DNA of 26,776 nt from CAMDTE01 sp034679985. Its GTDB lineage: Bacteria; Bacteroidota; Bacteroidia; Flavobacteriales; Schleiferiaceae. The notes beneath the pieces are model-generated. The model did no database searches and was not told the DNA's origin. It worked only from the letters and a program-made list of their open reading frames with translations. Of the stretch, positions 15,350 through 23,591 are shown in pieces (positions within the stretch are counted from its first letter, which is position 1; the number at the start of each line of letters is the position of its first letter). The DNA lies in assembly GCA_034679985.1 (NCBI GenBank), contig JAXITR010000028.1:1-26776 (forward strand), read 5' to 3'. A program made the position numbers and the translations under genes.

Positions 15350-16273
15350 ATGCTTTTAGCACATTTTCACACCAACCGCGGTACCGTAACGGCCGAGCTT
15401 TTTTACCAACTGACGCCCATGACCGTGGGTAATTTTGTGGGCTTGGCCCAAGGTACCTTGACCAACCACGCGGCCAAAAAAGGCGTACCGTTCTACAACG
15501 GATTGAAGTTTCACCGCGTCATTGCGGACTTCATGGTGCAAGGAGGCGACCCCCAAGGAACCGGCTCCGGAGGCCCCGGATACCGTTTTCCGGACGAGTT
15601 TCACCCTGATTTGCGTCACGATGCACCCGGCATTCTTTCCATGGCGAATGCCGGACCCGGCACCAACGGTTCCCAGTTTTTCATAACCCACACGGAAACC
15701 TCTTGGTTGGACGGCAAGCACACGGTTTTTGGCAAGGTAACGGCCGGCATGGACGTGGTGAATGCCATTCGCCAGGGCGATGTCATTGAGCGTTTGGAAA
15801 TTGAGGCCGTGGGAGCGGAGGCTGCCGCTTTTGATGCGGTGGCGGCGTTTGAGGCGGGGCAGGAAAAGTCCAAGGAGGCGGAGCGCGCTGCGGCGGCCGA
15901 AGCTGAGAAAGCAATGGCGGATTTGGTAGCGGGTTTTGAACGCACGGAATCAGGCCTCTACTTCAAGATTGAATCCGTGGGTTCAGGCCCAAAGCCCAGC
16001 AAAGGGCAGCAGGTTCAGGTGCATTATACCGGTATGCTTCCGGACGGTACGGTCTTCGACAGCAGCGTGCAGCGCGGAACCCCCATTGGTATTGCCATCG
16101 GTGTGGGGCAAGTCATTGAAGGATGGGACGAAGGCATCCAAATGCTGAACGAAGGTTCCAAGGCGCGCTTTGTGATTCCGGCTCATTTGGGCTACGGAGC
16201 ACGCGGCGCGGGTGGTGTGATTCCGCCCAATGCAACACTGGTATTTGATGTAGAATTGGTGCGCGTCGGCTGA
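15350..16273 (+). CDS. Cytosolic dual-family immunophilin: cyclophilin + FKBP
   Basis: Encodes 307 residues with no signal peptide, so a cytoplasmic counterpart of the preceding gene. The cyclophilin domain (1-155) has KFHRVIADFMVQGGDPQGTG (53-72), GTNGSQFFIT (104-113) and SWLDGKHTVFGKV (118-130), all key catalytic and proline-binding positions. An Ala/Glu-rich helical linker (about 157-195) connects to a canonical FKBP (200-307): VHYTGMLPDGTVFDSS, QVIEGWDEG, LGYGARG and VIPPNATLVFDV. Unlike its neighbour, the FKBP loop between FDSS and QVIEGW is of normal length. The domain order and linker style match the preceding gene, which suggests duplication. No promoter box is visible between the tandem terminators and the ATG. 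Confidence 0.94.
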   Translation: MLLAHFHTNRGTVTAELFYQLTPMTVGNFVGLAQGTLTNHAAKKGVPFYNGLKFHRVIADFMVQGGDPQGTGSGGPGYRFPDEFHPDLRHDAPGILSMANAGPGTNGSQFFITHTETSWLDGKHTVFGKVTAGMDVVNAIRQGDVIERLEIEAVGAEAAAFDAVAAFEAGQEKSKEAERAAAAEAEKAMADLVAGFERTESGLYFKIESVGSGPKPSKGQQVQVHYTGMLPDGTVFDSSVQRGTPIGIAIGVGQVIEGWDEGIQMLNEGSKARFVIPAHLGYGARGAGGVIPPNATLVFDVELVRVG

Positions 16274-16294
16274 CGCCGTCTGACCCTACTTAGG

Positions 16295-16317
16295 GTGCGG
16301 CCAACCGCACTTCTTTT
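16295..16317 (+). terminator. Hairpin with T-rich tail after cytosolic cyclophilin-FKBP gene
   Basis: GTGCGG (16295-16300) pairs with CCGCAC (16305-16310) around CCAA, followed by TTCTTTT. It is a modest terminator, the first of two in this intergenic stretch. Confidence 0.5.
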
Positions 16318-16323
16318 AGTGTG

Positions 16324-16357
16324 TGGGCGATCTCTTTGGAGGTCGCCCATTTTTTTT
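16324..16357 (+). terminator. Strong intrinsic terminator after cyclophilin-FKBP gene
   Basis: A 10-bp stem (16325-16334 with 16339-16348, one G-U pair) closes a TTTG loop and is extended by T16324-A16349. T8 follows at 16350-16357. It ends plus-strand transcription before the convergent uvrB gene; on the minus strand there is no U-tract, so it does not obviously serve uvrB. Confidence 0.9.
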
Positions 16358-16388
16358 ATTTTGTGTGGGGAGTGGCCTCCAGGGGATC

Positions 16389-18395
16389 TTACTCCTTTTT
16401 GGCCTCGTTGCGCACCACCTCCAGGGCCTTGAGTTGGTCCCGGTAGCGAGCGGCCTCCAAGAAGTCCAAGTTCTTGGCCGCCGTTTCCATGGCCTTGCGC
16501 ACAGAGGTGATTTTTTGGTCCAGCTCGCCCACGCTCTGGTACTTCAACTCCGGTTCCTGCGCTAACTTTTGGTTGGCGTCCCTCAGGGTTTCTGCTTCGC
16601 GTTTTTTGGCGAACAAACTTTCGGCTTTTTTGGCAATGGCGGTCGGTACCTGGTGGTGATCGGTGTTGTACTTTTCTTGAATGGAGCGGCGTCGGGCCGT
16701 TTCGTCCAAAGTGCGCTGCATGGAATTCGTGATGCGGTCCGCGTAGAAGATGGCCTTTCCGTTGACGTTCCGCGCGGCGCGGCCCACGGTTTGCACCAGG
16801 GCACGTTCGCTGCGGAGGAATCCTTCCTTGTCCGCGTCCAGAATGGCCACCAACGAAACTTGGGGAAAGTCCAAGCCCTCGCGCAACAGGTTGACCCCAA
16901 TCAAAACGTCGAACAGACCCTCCCGTAGGTCGTCCATGATGGCGATGCGTTCCATGGTTTCCACGTCCGAGTGAATGTACCGGCAACGCACGCCGTAGCG
17001 CGTGAGGAATTTGGTGAGTTCCTCCGCCATGCGCTTGGTGAGGGTGGTGACGAGTACGCGTTCGTCCAACTCCACGCGCTTTTGAATTTCCTCCATGAGG
17101 TCGTCCACCTGATTTTTGGACGGTCGAACTTCAATGACGGGATCCAGCAAGCCGGTGGGGCGGATGATTTGTTCCACCACCACGCCGCCACTGCGCTCCA
17201 GTTCGTAGTCTGCCGGGGTGGCGCTCACGTAGAGCACCTGATTCTGAAGGGTTTCGAACTCGTCGAACCGCAAGGGGCGGTTGTCCATGGCCGCAGGCAA
17301 GCGGAAGCCATATTCCACCAAATTCACCTTTCGGGACCGATCGCCGCCGTACATGGCCCGCACTTGGGGCAAGGTCACGTGGCTTTCGTCCACCACCAGT
17401 AAAAAATCTTTTGGGAAGTAGTCCAGCAAGCAGAACGGTCGGGTGCCCGGTTCGCGACCGTCCAAATACCGGGAGTAGTTCTCAATTCCGGAGCAGTAGC
17501 CCAGCTCCCGGATCATTTCCAGATCAAAATTGGTACGTTCCTCCAAACGCTTGGCTTCCAGCGGTCGGCCGGTTTCCAAAAAGAAATCCACCTGCTTGAC
17601 CAAGTCGTCTTGGATGGCGTGGATGGCCGCTTGAAGCTGCTGCGGGGTGGTCACGAACAAATTGGCAGGGTAGACCAGAATGGCGTCCATGGACTCCACT
17701 TTCTGGTGCGTCTCGCCGTCGATGGCGTCGATTTTGTCGATTTCATCGTCCCACAATTCAATGCGGTAGTAGGTGTCTCCATAGGCCGGAAACAGGTCGA
17801 CGGTGTCACCCTTGACGCGAAAATTTCCCCGTTTGAAGTCCGCCGTGGTGCGGCTGTACAAGGCCCCCACAAACTGATGCAGCAACTTTTGCCGTCCAAT
17901 TTTTTGACCCTTTTGAACGCTGATGACCTGTTGCCCAAAGGCTTCTGGATTTCCCGCACCGTACAAACAACTGACCGACGCCACCACCAGAACATCCCGG
18001 CGTCCACTCAACAAGGACGAAGTGGTGCTCAGGCGCAACTTCTCGATCTCGTCGTTGATCGCCAGATCCTTCTCTATGTAGGTGCCCGTGGTGGGAATGT
18101 AGGCTTCCGGCTGGTAGTAGTCGTAGTACGAGACAAAGTACTCCACCGCGTTGTTGGGGAAGAACTGCTTGAACTCCTGGTACAGCTGAGCCGCAAGCGT
18201 TTTGTTGTGGCTCAGCACCAGCGTGGGCCGCTGGATGGACTTCACCACATTGGCTACGGTAAAGGTTTTGCCCGATCCCGTCACCCCCAGCAAGGTTTGC
18301 TGCGGTTCGCCCGCCCGAATGCCTTCCACCAAGGCGGCTATTGCCGCCGGCTGATCGCCCGTGGGGCGGTACGGACTCTCCAGTTTAAATTCCAC
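16389..18395 (-). CDS. uvrB: Excinuclease ABC subunit UvrB
   Basis: Encodes 668 residues from GTG 18393-18395, nine bases after the stop of the DUF349 gene. UvrB is the helicase-like damage-verification subunit of nucleotide excision repair, handed to DNA by UvrA and then binding UvrC. Walker A GVTGSGKT is at 37-44; the beta-hairpin that inserts between strands is visible as YYDYYQPEAYIPTTGTYIEKD; the helicase motif LLVVDESHVTLPQ and the late motifs DVLIGVNLLREGLDFP and RALVQTVGRAARN are intact. A C-terminal UVR domain (LDQKITSVRKAMETAAKNL) is present. Full length. It is the last gene of the TPR-DUF368-aroE-DUF349-uvrB operon. Confidence 0.97.
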   Translation of the reverse strand: MEFKLESPYRPTGDQPAAIAALVEGIRAGEPQQTLLGVTGSGKTFTVANVVKSIQRPTLVLSHNKTLAAQLYQEFKQFFPNNAVEYFVSYYDYYQPEAYIPTTGTYIEKDLAINDEIEKLRLSTTSSLLSGRRDVLVVASVSCLYGAGNPEAFGQQVISVQKGQKIGRQKLLHQFVGALYSRTTADFKRGNFRVKGDTVDLFPAYGDTYYRIELWDDEIDKIDAIDGETHQKVESMDAILVYPANLFVTTPQQLQAAIHAIQDDLVKQVDFFLETGRPLEAKRLEERTNFDLEMIRELGYCSGIENYSRYLDGREPGTRPFCLLDYFPKDFLLVVDESHVTLPQVRAMYGGDRSRKVNLVEYGFRLPAAMDNRPLRFDEFETLQNQVLYVSATPADYELERSGGVVVEQIIRPTGLLDPVIEVRPSKNQVDDLMEEIQKRVELDERVLVTTLTKRMAEELTKFLTRYGVRCRYIHSDVETMERIAIMDDLREGLFDVLIGVNLLREGLDFPQVSLVAILDADKEGFLRSERALVQTVGRAARNVNGKAIFYADRITNSMQRTLDETARRRSIQEKYNTDHHQVPTAIAKKAESLFAKKREAETLRDANQKLAQEPELKYQSVGELDQKITSVRKAMETAAKNLDFLEAARYRDQLKALEVVRNEAKKE

Positions 18396-18404
18396 GCACG
18401 CGGC

Positions 18405-20378
18405 TTATTCTTGGGCCTGCAAGGCCGTGCGCGCCGATTTTAACTTCTGTTCCCACTGCACAACCTCTTCCTTGGCGGCATCCAAACGTTTTTGAGCCTC
18501 CACCAAGAACGGATTGGGTTTGGACGATTTCCCGGTGGAAAACATCGCAAAATTGGCCTCCATTTGGCCGGCAGCGCGGCGCGCTTCGTCCAAACGAGTG
18601 CGTAGGAACTGAACCTCGCGTTCCAATCCGGCTTTCCCGTCGCCCCCGATGGCTTCCAATTTCTGCTGGTAGCGAATCTTTTGCGACTCCGCTTTGTTCA
18701 TGTCCAACGCATTGAAATGCTTGTCCATTAATTCGTGAAAGGACGCATCCAGCTTGCGGTCCTTCGCGGGTAGGGAACCGGCTGCTTTCCAGCGCTTAGA
18801 GAGGTCCAAAAGCACGGGAAGGTGTTCTCGTCCAGAAACCGTCAGCCCCTGCGCTTCGTCCAACAACGCACGTTTTAAAACTGCGTTTTCTTCCAATGAA
18901 GCATCTTGCTCGTGTTGAACGGATTTGGCCCGGTCAAAAAACGCGTTGCAGGCCGCTCGAAAGCGTTCCCAAAGTTTGTCGCCTTCGCCCTTGGGCACAA
19001 AAGGTGTTTTTTTCCAATCCGCTTGCAAACGCTTTAAGGTGTTGGCCGTGCCTTTAAGATCCGCACTGTCCCGCAAAGCCTCTGCTTGTTCAATCAACAC
19101 CATTTTGGCTGCAATGGCGCCGGCAAAGGCTGCTTTGCGCTCCTTGAAGAAGGAATTGCGCGCTCGGCTCAGGTTCTGCTCTACCGAACGAAAGCGCTTC
19201 CAAACCGCTTCGGATGCGTCGCCAAACGTGTGGCCCACAGCTTGCAGCACCAAACGGCGAGCAGACAATTCCTCAAATACCGTATTCCAACCGGAGGCAT
19301 TCGCCGCAGCAAGGGACGCAGCCCACGCTTCCAATTCTTCCACAAGAGCGGTTTTTGCCGCAATTTTTTCGTCGTTGGCCTGGTGGATTTGCTCCGATGC
19401 GGCACGGCGCACGTCGTGGACGGCATCCGTAGCCTTTTTGAAACGCTCCCACAACGGCTCTTTTTGCTCGGGTTCCACCGGCCCGGTCTCCTTCCAGGCA
19501 GCGTGAAGGGCTTGCAAACGACGAACAGCGTCGTTTTTTAATGCATCCGCCAGCATGGCTTCAGCCTGCACAATCAGTGACTCTTTCGCTTCGCGGTTGT
19601 GCTTGTAATCCAACTCACGCAATTCATTGCTCAGGCGCAGTTGGTCGTAAAAACGATCCACGAAAAAGCGGTAGGTAGGGTAAAGGGTGTTGGCCTGCTC
19701 GGAAGGCACAGCACCCACTTGCTTCCAACGCTCTTGGATGGCGCGGAACTCGGTGTAGGTTTTCGCAGTTGGCAAATCAGGCTGTTCCGCAAGGTGTTTG
19801 ATTTGCAACAACAATTCCTCTTTCGTCTTCAAGTTGACGTTCAGCCGTTGATCTTCCTCTTGCTTCCAAGCAGCGCGTTTACTCCGGTACTGCTGGGACA
19901 AATCCTTCCAACGCAAAAAATCGGCTGATTCGTACCGGAAATCCATGGCCACTCCGCCTTCCGCAGTAAATGCTTCCAAGGCATGTTGGCGTGCTTCGCT
20001 AAATCGAAGGTCCAGGACGCTGCGTAGGGCGGGCCACAAAACCCGCAATTCCTCCAACGAGCGAGTACTTAAAACCGATTTGGTCTCCACCAAAAGTGCT
20101 TCGGTTTCCCAATCTGCGTACGCGGGAAGTTGCAAAGCATCCAATAGATCTGCGGATTCGGATTCGGTTTCAACCATCGGGTCCGTCGGGGACGTTTCGG
20201 CTGCAACCGATGAGTCTGCAGTTACCTCCTGCTCGGCTGGTACAGCAGATTCGGTTGCGGTAGCATCATAATCCGAAGCGGTGTCAACCGTCAATTCGGA
20301 TTCGTTTCCAACATTAGCGGCCTCTAAAGCCTCGGTGGGTAGCACTTCCCCTTCTTGGGGGCGGTTAAGATCGTCCAT
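18405..20378 (-). CDS. DUF349 multi-repeat protein
   Basis: Encodes 657 residues from ATG 20376-20378. Residues 1-80 are very acidic and low in complexity, probably disordered. The rest is helical with about five DUF349 units, recognised by a Trp-Lys near the start and a Phe-rich helix near the end: around 217-247 (RWKQVGAVPSEQANTLY), 294-325 (AWKETGPVEPEQKEPLWERF), 375-412 (weaker), 454-482 (DWKKTPFVPKGEGDKLWERF) and 529-557 (RWKAAGSLPAKD). A coiled-coil-like tail covers 575-655. No signal or membrane segment, so cytoplasmic. The domain is common in Bacteroidota but its function is not known to me. It sits between aroE (17-base gap) and uvrB (9-base gap), so co-expression is likely. Confidence 0.85.
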   Translation of the reverse strand: MDDLNRPQEGEVLPTEALEAANVGNESELTVDTASDYDATATESAVPAEQEVTADSSVAAETSPTDPMVETESESADLLDALQLPAYADWETEALLVETKSVLSTRSLEELRVLWPALRSVLDLRFSEARQHALEAFTAEGGVAMDFRYESADFLRWKDLSQQYRSKRAAWKQEEDQRLNVNLKTKEELLLQIKHLAEQPDLPTAKTYTEFRAIQERWKQVGAVPSEQANTLYPTYRFFVDRFYDQLRLSNELRELDYKHNREAKESLIVQAEAMLADALKNDAVRRLQALHAAWKETGPVEPEQKEPLWERFKKATDAVHDVRRAASEQIHQANDEKIAAKTALVEELEAWAASLAAANASGWNTVFEELSARRLVLQAVGHTFGDASEAVWKRFRSVEQNLSRARNSFFKERKAAFAGAIAAKMVLIEQAEALRDSADLKGTANTLKRLQADWKKTPFVPKGEGDKLWERFRAACNAFFDRAKSVQHEQDASLEENAVLKRALLDEAQGLTVSGREHLPVLLDLSKRWKAAGSLPAKDRKLDASFHELMDKHFNALDMNKAESQKIRYQQKLEAIGGDGKAGLEREVQFLRTRLDEARRAAGQMEANFAMFSTGKSSKPNPFLVEAQKRLDAAKEEVVQWEQKLKSARTALQAQE

Positions 20379-20395
20379 GGTCTATGAAATAGGGC

Positions 20396-21166
20396 CTAAA
20401 TTTCGGGAATAACCCCGGAAGATTTCCAAAAATTCCAGGCTTTTTTCGCTTGTTGCCGCAACATGCCGCTTCCGTCTTGAACGGTCCAGCCCTGTTGAGC
20501 GGCCAAATGCATCAGGCGGGTAGGCGATGGGGTGTATACCAAATCCATTAAATGAATACGGCAATTGCCAGATTCCCAATTGATTATAGGTGATTCATTG
20601 GGTGCTGATTGACTCCCCAACGGAGTGGCATTCACCACCAATTGAAAGCGACTGAGGTCTACCTCAAGCAGGCTTTCCCAAGCGACGGTTTGTTCCATCC
20701 AGGGTTCTTGCGCGCGACGAATGGCGGTTTCAACGGTCCAACCGCGGGACGTCAAGGCGAAATGAACGGCGCGCGCCGCACCTCCTCCGCCCAACAAAAG
20801 TGCTCGTCCGGCGGCCGGTAGGTTGGGAAATTCGTGCAATGCTTCCCAAAAACCGTCGGCATCGGTGTTGTGCCCCAGCCAAGAACCGTCGGGCATGACG
20901 GCTACCGTGTTGACGGCGCCAACCGCTTGCGCACTGTCCGTTTGTGCATCCAACCAAGGGAGAATGTTCTGTTTGAACGGAATGGTGACGTTCCAGCCAC
21001 GGGGTTTGCCCGAAGATTCCCACCATTCCAGGCGTGACGCGGGCCACGCGGGCAGATCCCAAAGCGCATACCTTAGGTTGGACCGTTGTTCCGCTCGCGC
21101 AAATCCCTCCATCAAACGAGGCGATTGCGAATGCCCAATGGGGTGCCCCATTAGGCCCAACAGCAC
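20396..21166 (-). CDS. aroE: Shikimate dehydrogenase
   Basis: Encodes 256 residues from GTG 21164-21166, seven bases after the DUF368 stop. An alternative GTG at 21187 would add seven residues and overlap that gene; longer versions are excluded because they run through DUF368 coding sequence. It reduces 3-dehydroshikimate to shikimate with NADPH in aromatic amino acid synthesis. The substrate motif GHSQSP (Ser13, Ser15), catalytic Lys65 in NVTIPFK and Asp102 in NTDADGF are present, as is the nucleotide loop LLGGGGAARAV (124-134). The numbering of Lys65 and Asp102 coincides with that of E. coli AroE, which supports the chosen start. Confidence 0.93.
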   Translation of the reverse strand: MLLGLMGHPIGHSQSPRLMEGFARAEQRSNLRYALWDLPAWPASRLEWWESSGKPRGWNVTIPFKQNILPWLDAQTDSAQAVGAVNTVAVMPDGSWLGHNTDADGFWEALHEFPNLPAAGRALLLGGGGAARAVHFALTSRGWTVETAIRRAQEPWMEQTVAWESLLEVDLSRFQLVVNATPLGSQSAPNESPIINWESGNCRIHLMDLVYTPSPTRLMHLAAQQGWTVQDGSGMLRQQAKKAWNFWKSSGVIPEI

Positions 21167-21173
21167 CTCTGAA

Positions 21174-22058
21174 TCAGGATTGGGCACGACGACTGCCCCA
21201 GTATTCCAAACCGAGCACGAGCAACGCACCCAGAGCAGCCAGGCCGAAGGCCGTGAGCCACAGAGGATCCTTGTCCACCCAGTTCCACGGGGCGTCCGGT
21301 CCGTCAACGGCACCTCCGGTGCGCCACGGCCACACCTTGGCCAAGGAACCGAGCATAAAGCCGGCCAAGCAAGCCACCGTGGCGTCGTGAAAGCGCGCAA
21401 AAAGCCACTTCAGCACGTGGGAAAAGCTCGTAATTCCAATCAAAGCGCCGGCGGCAAAAACACCAATAACGGCCAAGTTGCGCTCGTGCAAACTGTCCAG
21501 AACAAAACGGTACGCGCCCAGTAGCACCAAAATGAAACTTCCGCTGATTCCGGGAAGAATCATGGCGCAAATCGCGATAAACCCGCAAAAGAACAAGTAT
21601 CCATAGGACAGTTCTGCCGCGTTTCCGGGAGTCAATGTGGTGATCCAGTAGGCGAGAACCGCACCTGCTGCGCCGGCAACCCAGACCGTGCCGTTGGGAA
21701 CTCGGATCATGCGAACCACCAGCACAATACTGGCCAATACCAATCCAAAAAAGAAGGACCAAATACCGATGGGGTGGTGGTCCATCAAGTAGGTGACCAC
21801 CTTGGCCAAACTCAAGATACTGATGGCAATACCGCTGAGTAAGGGAAGCAAAAAGTTGCCGTTCACTGCGCGCCAAACCCCAGGAATGCCCTCCTTTCTG
21901 AAGGTTGCGAGCAGCGAAAAATTAACCGCAGAGATGGAGGCCAACAAAGTCTCGTAAATGCCGGAAATAAACGCGATGGTACCGCCGGAAACACCGGGTA
22001 CCACGTCGGCAGCGCCCATGGCCAAGCCTTTGGCCACCAAGATTAAGGATTTTTTCAT
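21174..22058 (-). CDS. DUF368 integral membrane protein (putative undecaprenyl-phosphate translocase)
   Basis: Encodes 294 residues from ATG 22056-22058 (MKKSLILVAKGLAMG), ten bases after the TPR gene's stop; an earlier in-frame start would overlap that gene. It has about eight hydrophobic helices and the family's two related loops, GAADVVPGVSGGTIAF (residues 16-31) and AMILPGISGSFILVLLGAY in the second half, suggesting an internal duplication. DUF368 proteins (PopT) have been shown in other bacteria to flip undecaprenyl phosphate back across the inner membrane for cell-wall and surface-glycan synthesis; the same role here is by family. Acts in the inner membrane. Second gene of the operon. 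Confidence 0.9.
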   Translation of the reverse strand: MKKSLILVAKGLAMGAADVVPGVSGGTIAFISGIYETLLASISAVNFSLLATFRKEGIPGVWRAVNGNFLLPLLSGIAISILSLAKVVTYLMDHHPIGIWSFFFGLVLASIVLVVRMIRVPNGTVWVAGAAGAVLAYWITTLTPGNAAELSYGYLFFCGFIAICAMILPGISGSFILVLLGAYRFVLDSLHERNLAVIGVFAAGALIGITSFSHVLKWLFARFHDATVACLAGFMLGSLAKVWPWRTGGAVDGPDAPWNWVDKDPLWLTAFGLAALGALLVLGLEYWGSRRAQS

Positions 22059-22068
22059 GAGTCTGGGT

Positions 22069-23466
22069 TTAAGCAAGGGGAGGAGCATAAGGCCCCAGTT
22101 TTTCCATCAAGCGGGCATCGTCGCGCAGGTGGGGGAAGTACTCCAGCAACAAAGCGCCCATTTCGGCAGGGTTCAAGAGCAAGCCGCGTTCCAGCCAAGC
22201 AAGCGCTTCGTCCCAATCGTTGGACGAGAGGAGGTAGCCTGCATACACCGCGTGCAGCGCTTCGGAATCCGGAAAGGCCAAGAGTGCTTCCAAGAGGGTG
22301 TCGTACGCCAAGTCCACTTGCTCCATGTCTAAGAGCAACTCGGCATAGTCCATGTAGAGGTCCGGATCTGCCATTTGCAAGGTGTACAGCACCGTTCGGT
22401 ACCGATTTTCGGCTTCTTGCAGCAACCCCATGCGTTTGTAAATGTCTGCAGCCACCAAGTGGTAGTCCGGATTCTCGGACTCTAAAGACAAGGCTTTTTT
22501 GATGTGGTGAAGCGACTCAAAGAAACGACCTTGGTCGCTGAGCATTAGGGCCAGTTCCAAATGGGCCTCGTCCAATTCCGGATCCAATTCAATGGCTTTG
22601 CGAAAATGCTCGTTGGCTCCTTCTAATTGCTCCATCATGCGGAGGCAATTGCCCAACCGAAAATGGGCATAACCGCTTTCCTCGTCTCCCTCTAAGGATT
22701 GTTTGTACACAGCCGCGGCTTCCGCAAAACGCTCGGAACGTTCCAAGAGCCGGGCCTTTTCGTAGTATGCTGCCGTGAACTGATCGTCAATAAGCAGGGC
22801 GTAGTCCAAGGATTTCAAGGCCTCTTCCGGATTGCGCAGGCGAGAATAGGTGATGCCCAAATGGTACCAAGCGGTCTCGCTGTACGGATGCTTTTGAATG
22901 AAGGCGTGAAACCACTCCACCGCCTTGTGCCCCTGATCCATGGAGTCGTAGCAGATGGCCAAGTTGTACAAGGTATTCTCGTCCGACGGTTCCTCGTCCA
23001 AGACTTGTTTGAAAAACTTGATCGCCTCCTCGTAACGTCCTAAACTCTGGTAAATGCCGCCCAGCTGAATCCAGATTCCTACGGGGTCTTCCGCGGTTCG
23101 AATGGCTTTTTTCAGGCACCGAATGGCCTCCTCAGGGCGTCCTTGCTTGGCAAAGAGCAGGCCCCGTGTGGCGTGGACGTCGGCGTTGGTGGGGTCCAGG
23201 GATTCCGCGTGGTTCAAGAACTGTTCGGCCTCGTCCAGACGGTCCGTAGCGACTGCGTATTGCGCACGTTTCACCACAAAGGAAGGCGCGTAGGGGTGTT
23301 GGTGGGAGCCAAAATCAATGGCCTTTAGGGCCTTGGTGAAATCTCCCGTTTCCAAATAATACGTAGCAATGTGCTCGAATTCTTCCACGTCAAAAAAGCC
23401 CACCACATCTTCTTGCAGCATGTGCTCAAAACGTCGAATAAGGGCCTGTTCTTCGGCTTCGTGCAT
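22069..23466 (-). CDS. Tetratricopeptide repeat protein, cytoplasmic
   Basis: Encodes 465 residues from ATG 23464-23466. There is no signal peptide or membrane helix. From about residue 33 on it consists almost wholly of 34-residue TPR units, with repeated patterns such as ATRGLLFAKQGRPEEAI, IQLGGIYQSLGRYEEAIKFF, YNLAICYDSMDQGHKAVEWF, YHLGITYSRLRNPEEAL, FRLGNCLRMMEQLEGA and LELALMLSDQGRFFESL; I count roughly eleven. It is an acidic protein-protein interaction scaffold with unknown partner. It heads the operon with DUF368, aroE, DUF349 and uvrB, and is divergent from glmM. Confidence 0.88.
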   Translation of the reverse strand: MHEAEEQALIRRFEHMLQEDVVGFFDVEEFEHIATYYLETGDFTKALKAIDFGSHQHPYAPSFVVKRAQYAVATDRLDEAEQFLNHAESLDPTNADVHATRGLLFAKQGRPEEAIRCLKKAIRTAEDPVGIWIQLGGIYQSLGRYEEAIKFFKQVLDEEPSDENTLYNLAICYDSMDQGHKAVEWFHAFIQKHPYSETAWYHLGITYSRLRNPEEALKSLDYALLIDDQFTAAYYEKARLLERSERFAEAAAVYKQSLEGDEESGYAHFRLGNCLRMMEQLEGANEHFRKAIELDPELDEAHLELALMLSDQGRFFESLHHIKKALSLESENPDYHLVAADIYKRMGLLQEAENRYRTVLYTLQMADPDLYMDYAELLLDMEQVDLAYDTLLEALLAFPDSEALHAVYAGYLLSSNDWDEALAWLERGLLLNPAEMGALLLEYFPHLRDDARLMEKLGPYAPPLA

Positions 23467-23530
23467 GGTACTAAACTACGCGATATTTAGTGCAAAGGTC
23501 GGCCATTTCAGCAAAACGTTTTCCACAACC

Positions 23531-23563
23531 TTGTCAACATCCGGTCCCTGTCCCGTAATTTTG
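23531..23563 (+). promoter_or_regulatory. Bacteroidota promoter of glmM (TTG-N22-TAATTTTG)
   Basis: TTG at 23531-23533 and TAATTTTG at 23556-23563 are 22 bases apart, matching the -33/-7 layout of Bacteroidota sigma-A promoters. The -7 box ends 28 bases before the ATG. This is the best promoter in the window because both elements are present. Confidence 0.65.
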
Positions 23564-23591
23564 CGGGAAACACCCCAAATGCCCATCCACC

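Noticed and set aside
17610..18443. 277-codon open frame on the plus strand opposite uvrB
   Set aside because: Fully antisense to well-conserved UvrB motifs, with no domain of its own.
21167..21400. N-terminal extension of aroE
   Set aside because: Most of it overlaps DUF368 coding sequence and its composition (Trp, Pro and Arg rich) is that of a shadow frame. Only the last few codons before 21166 remain possible.
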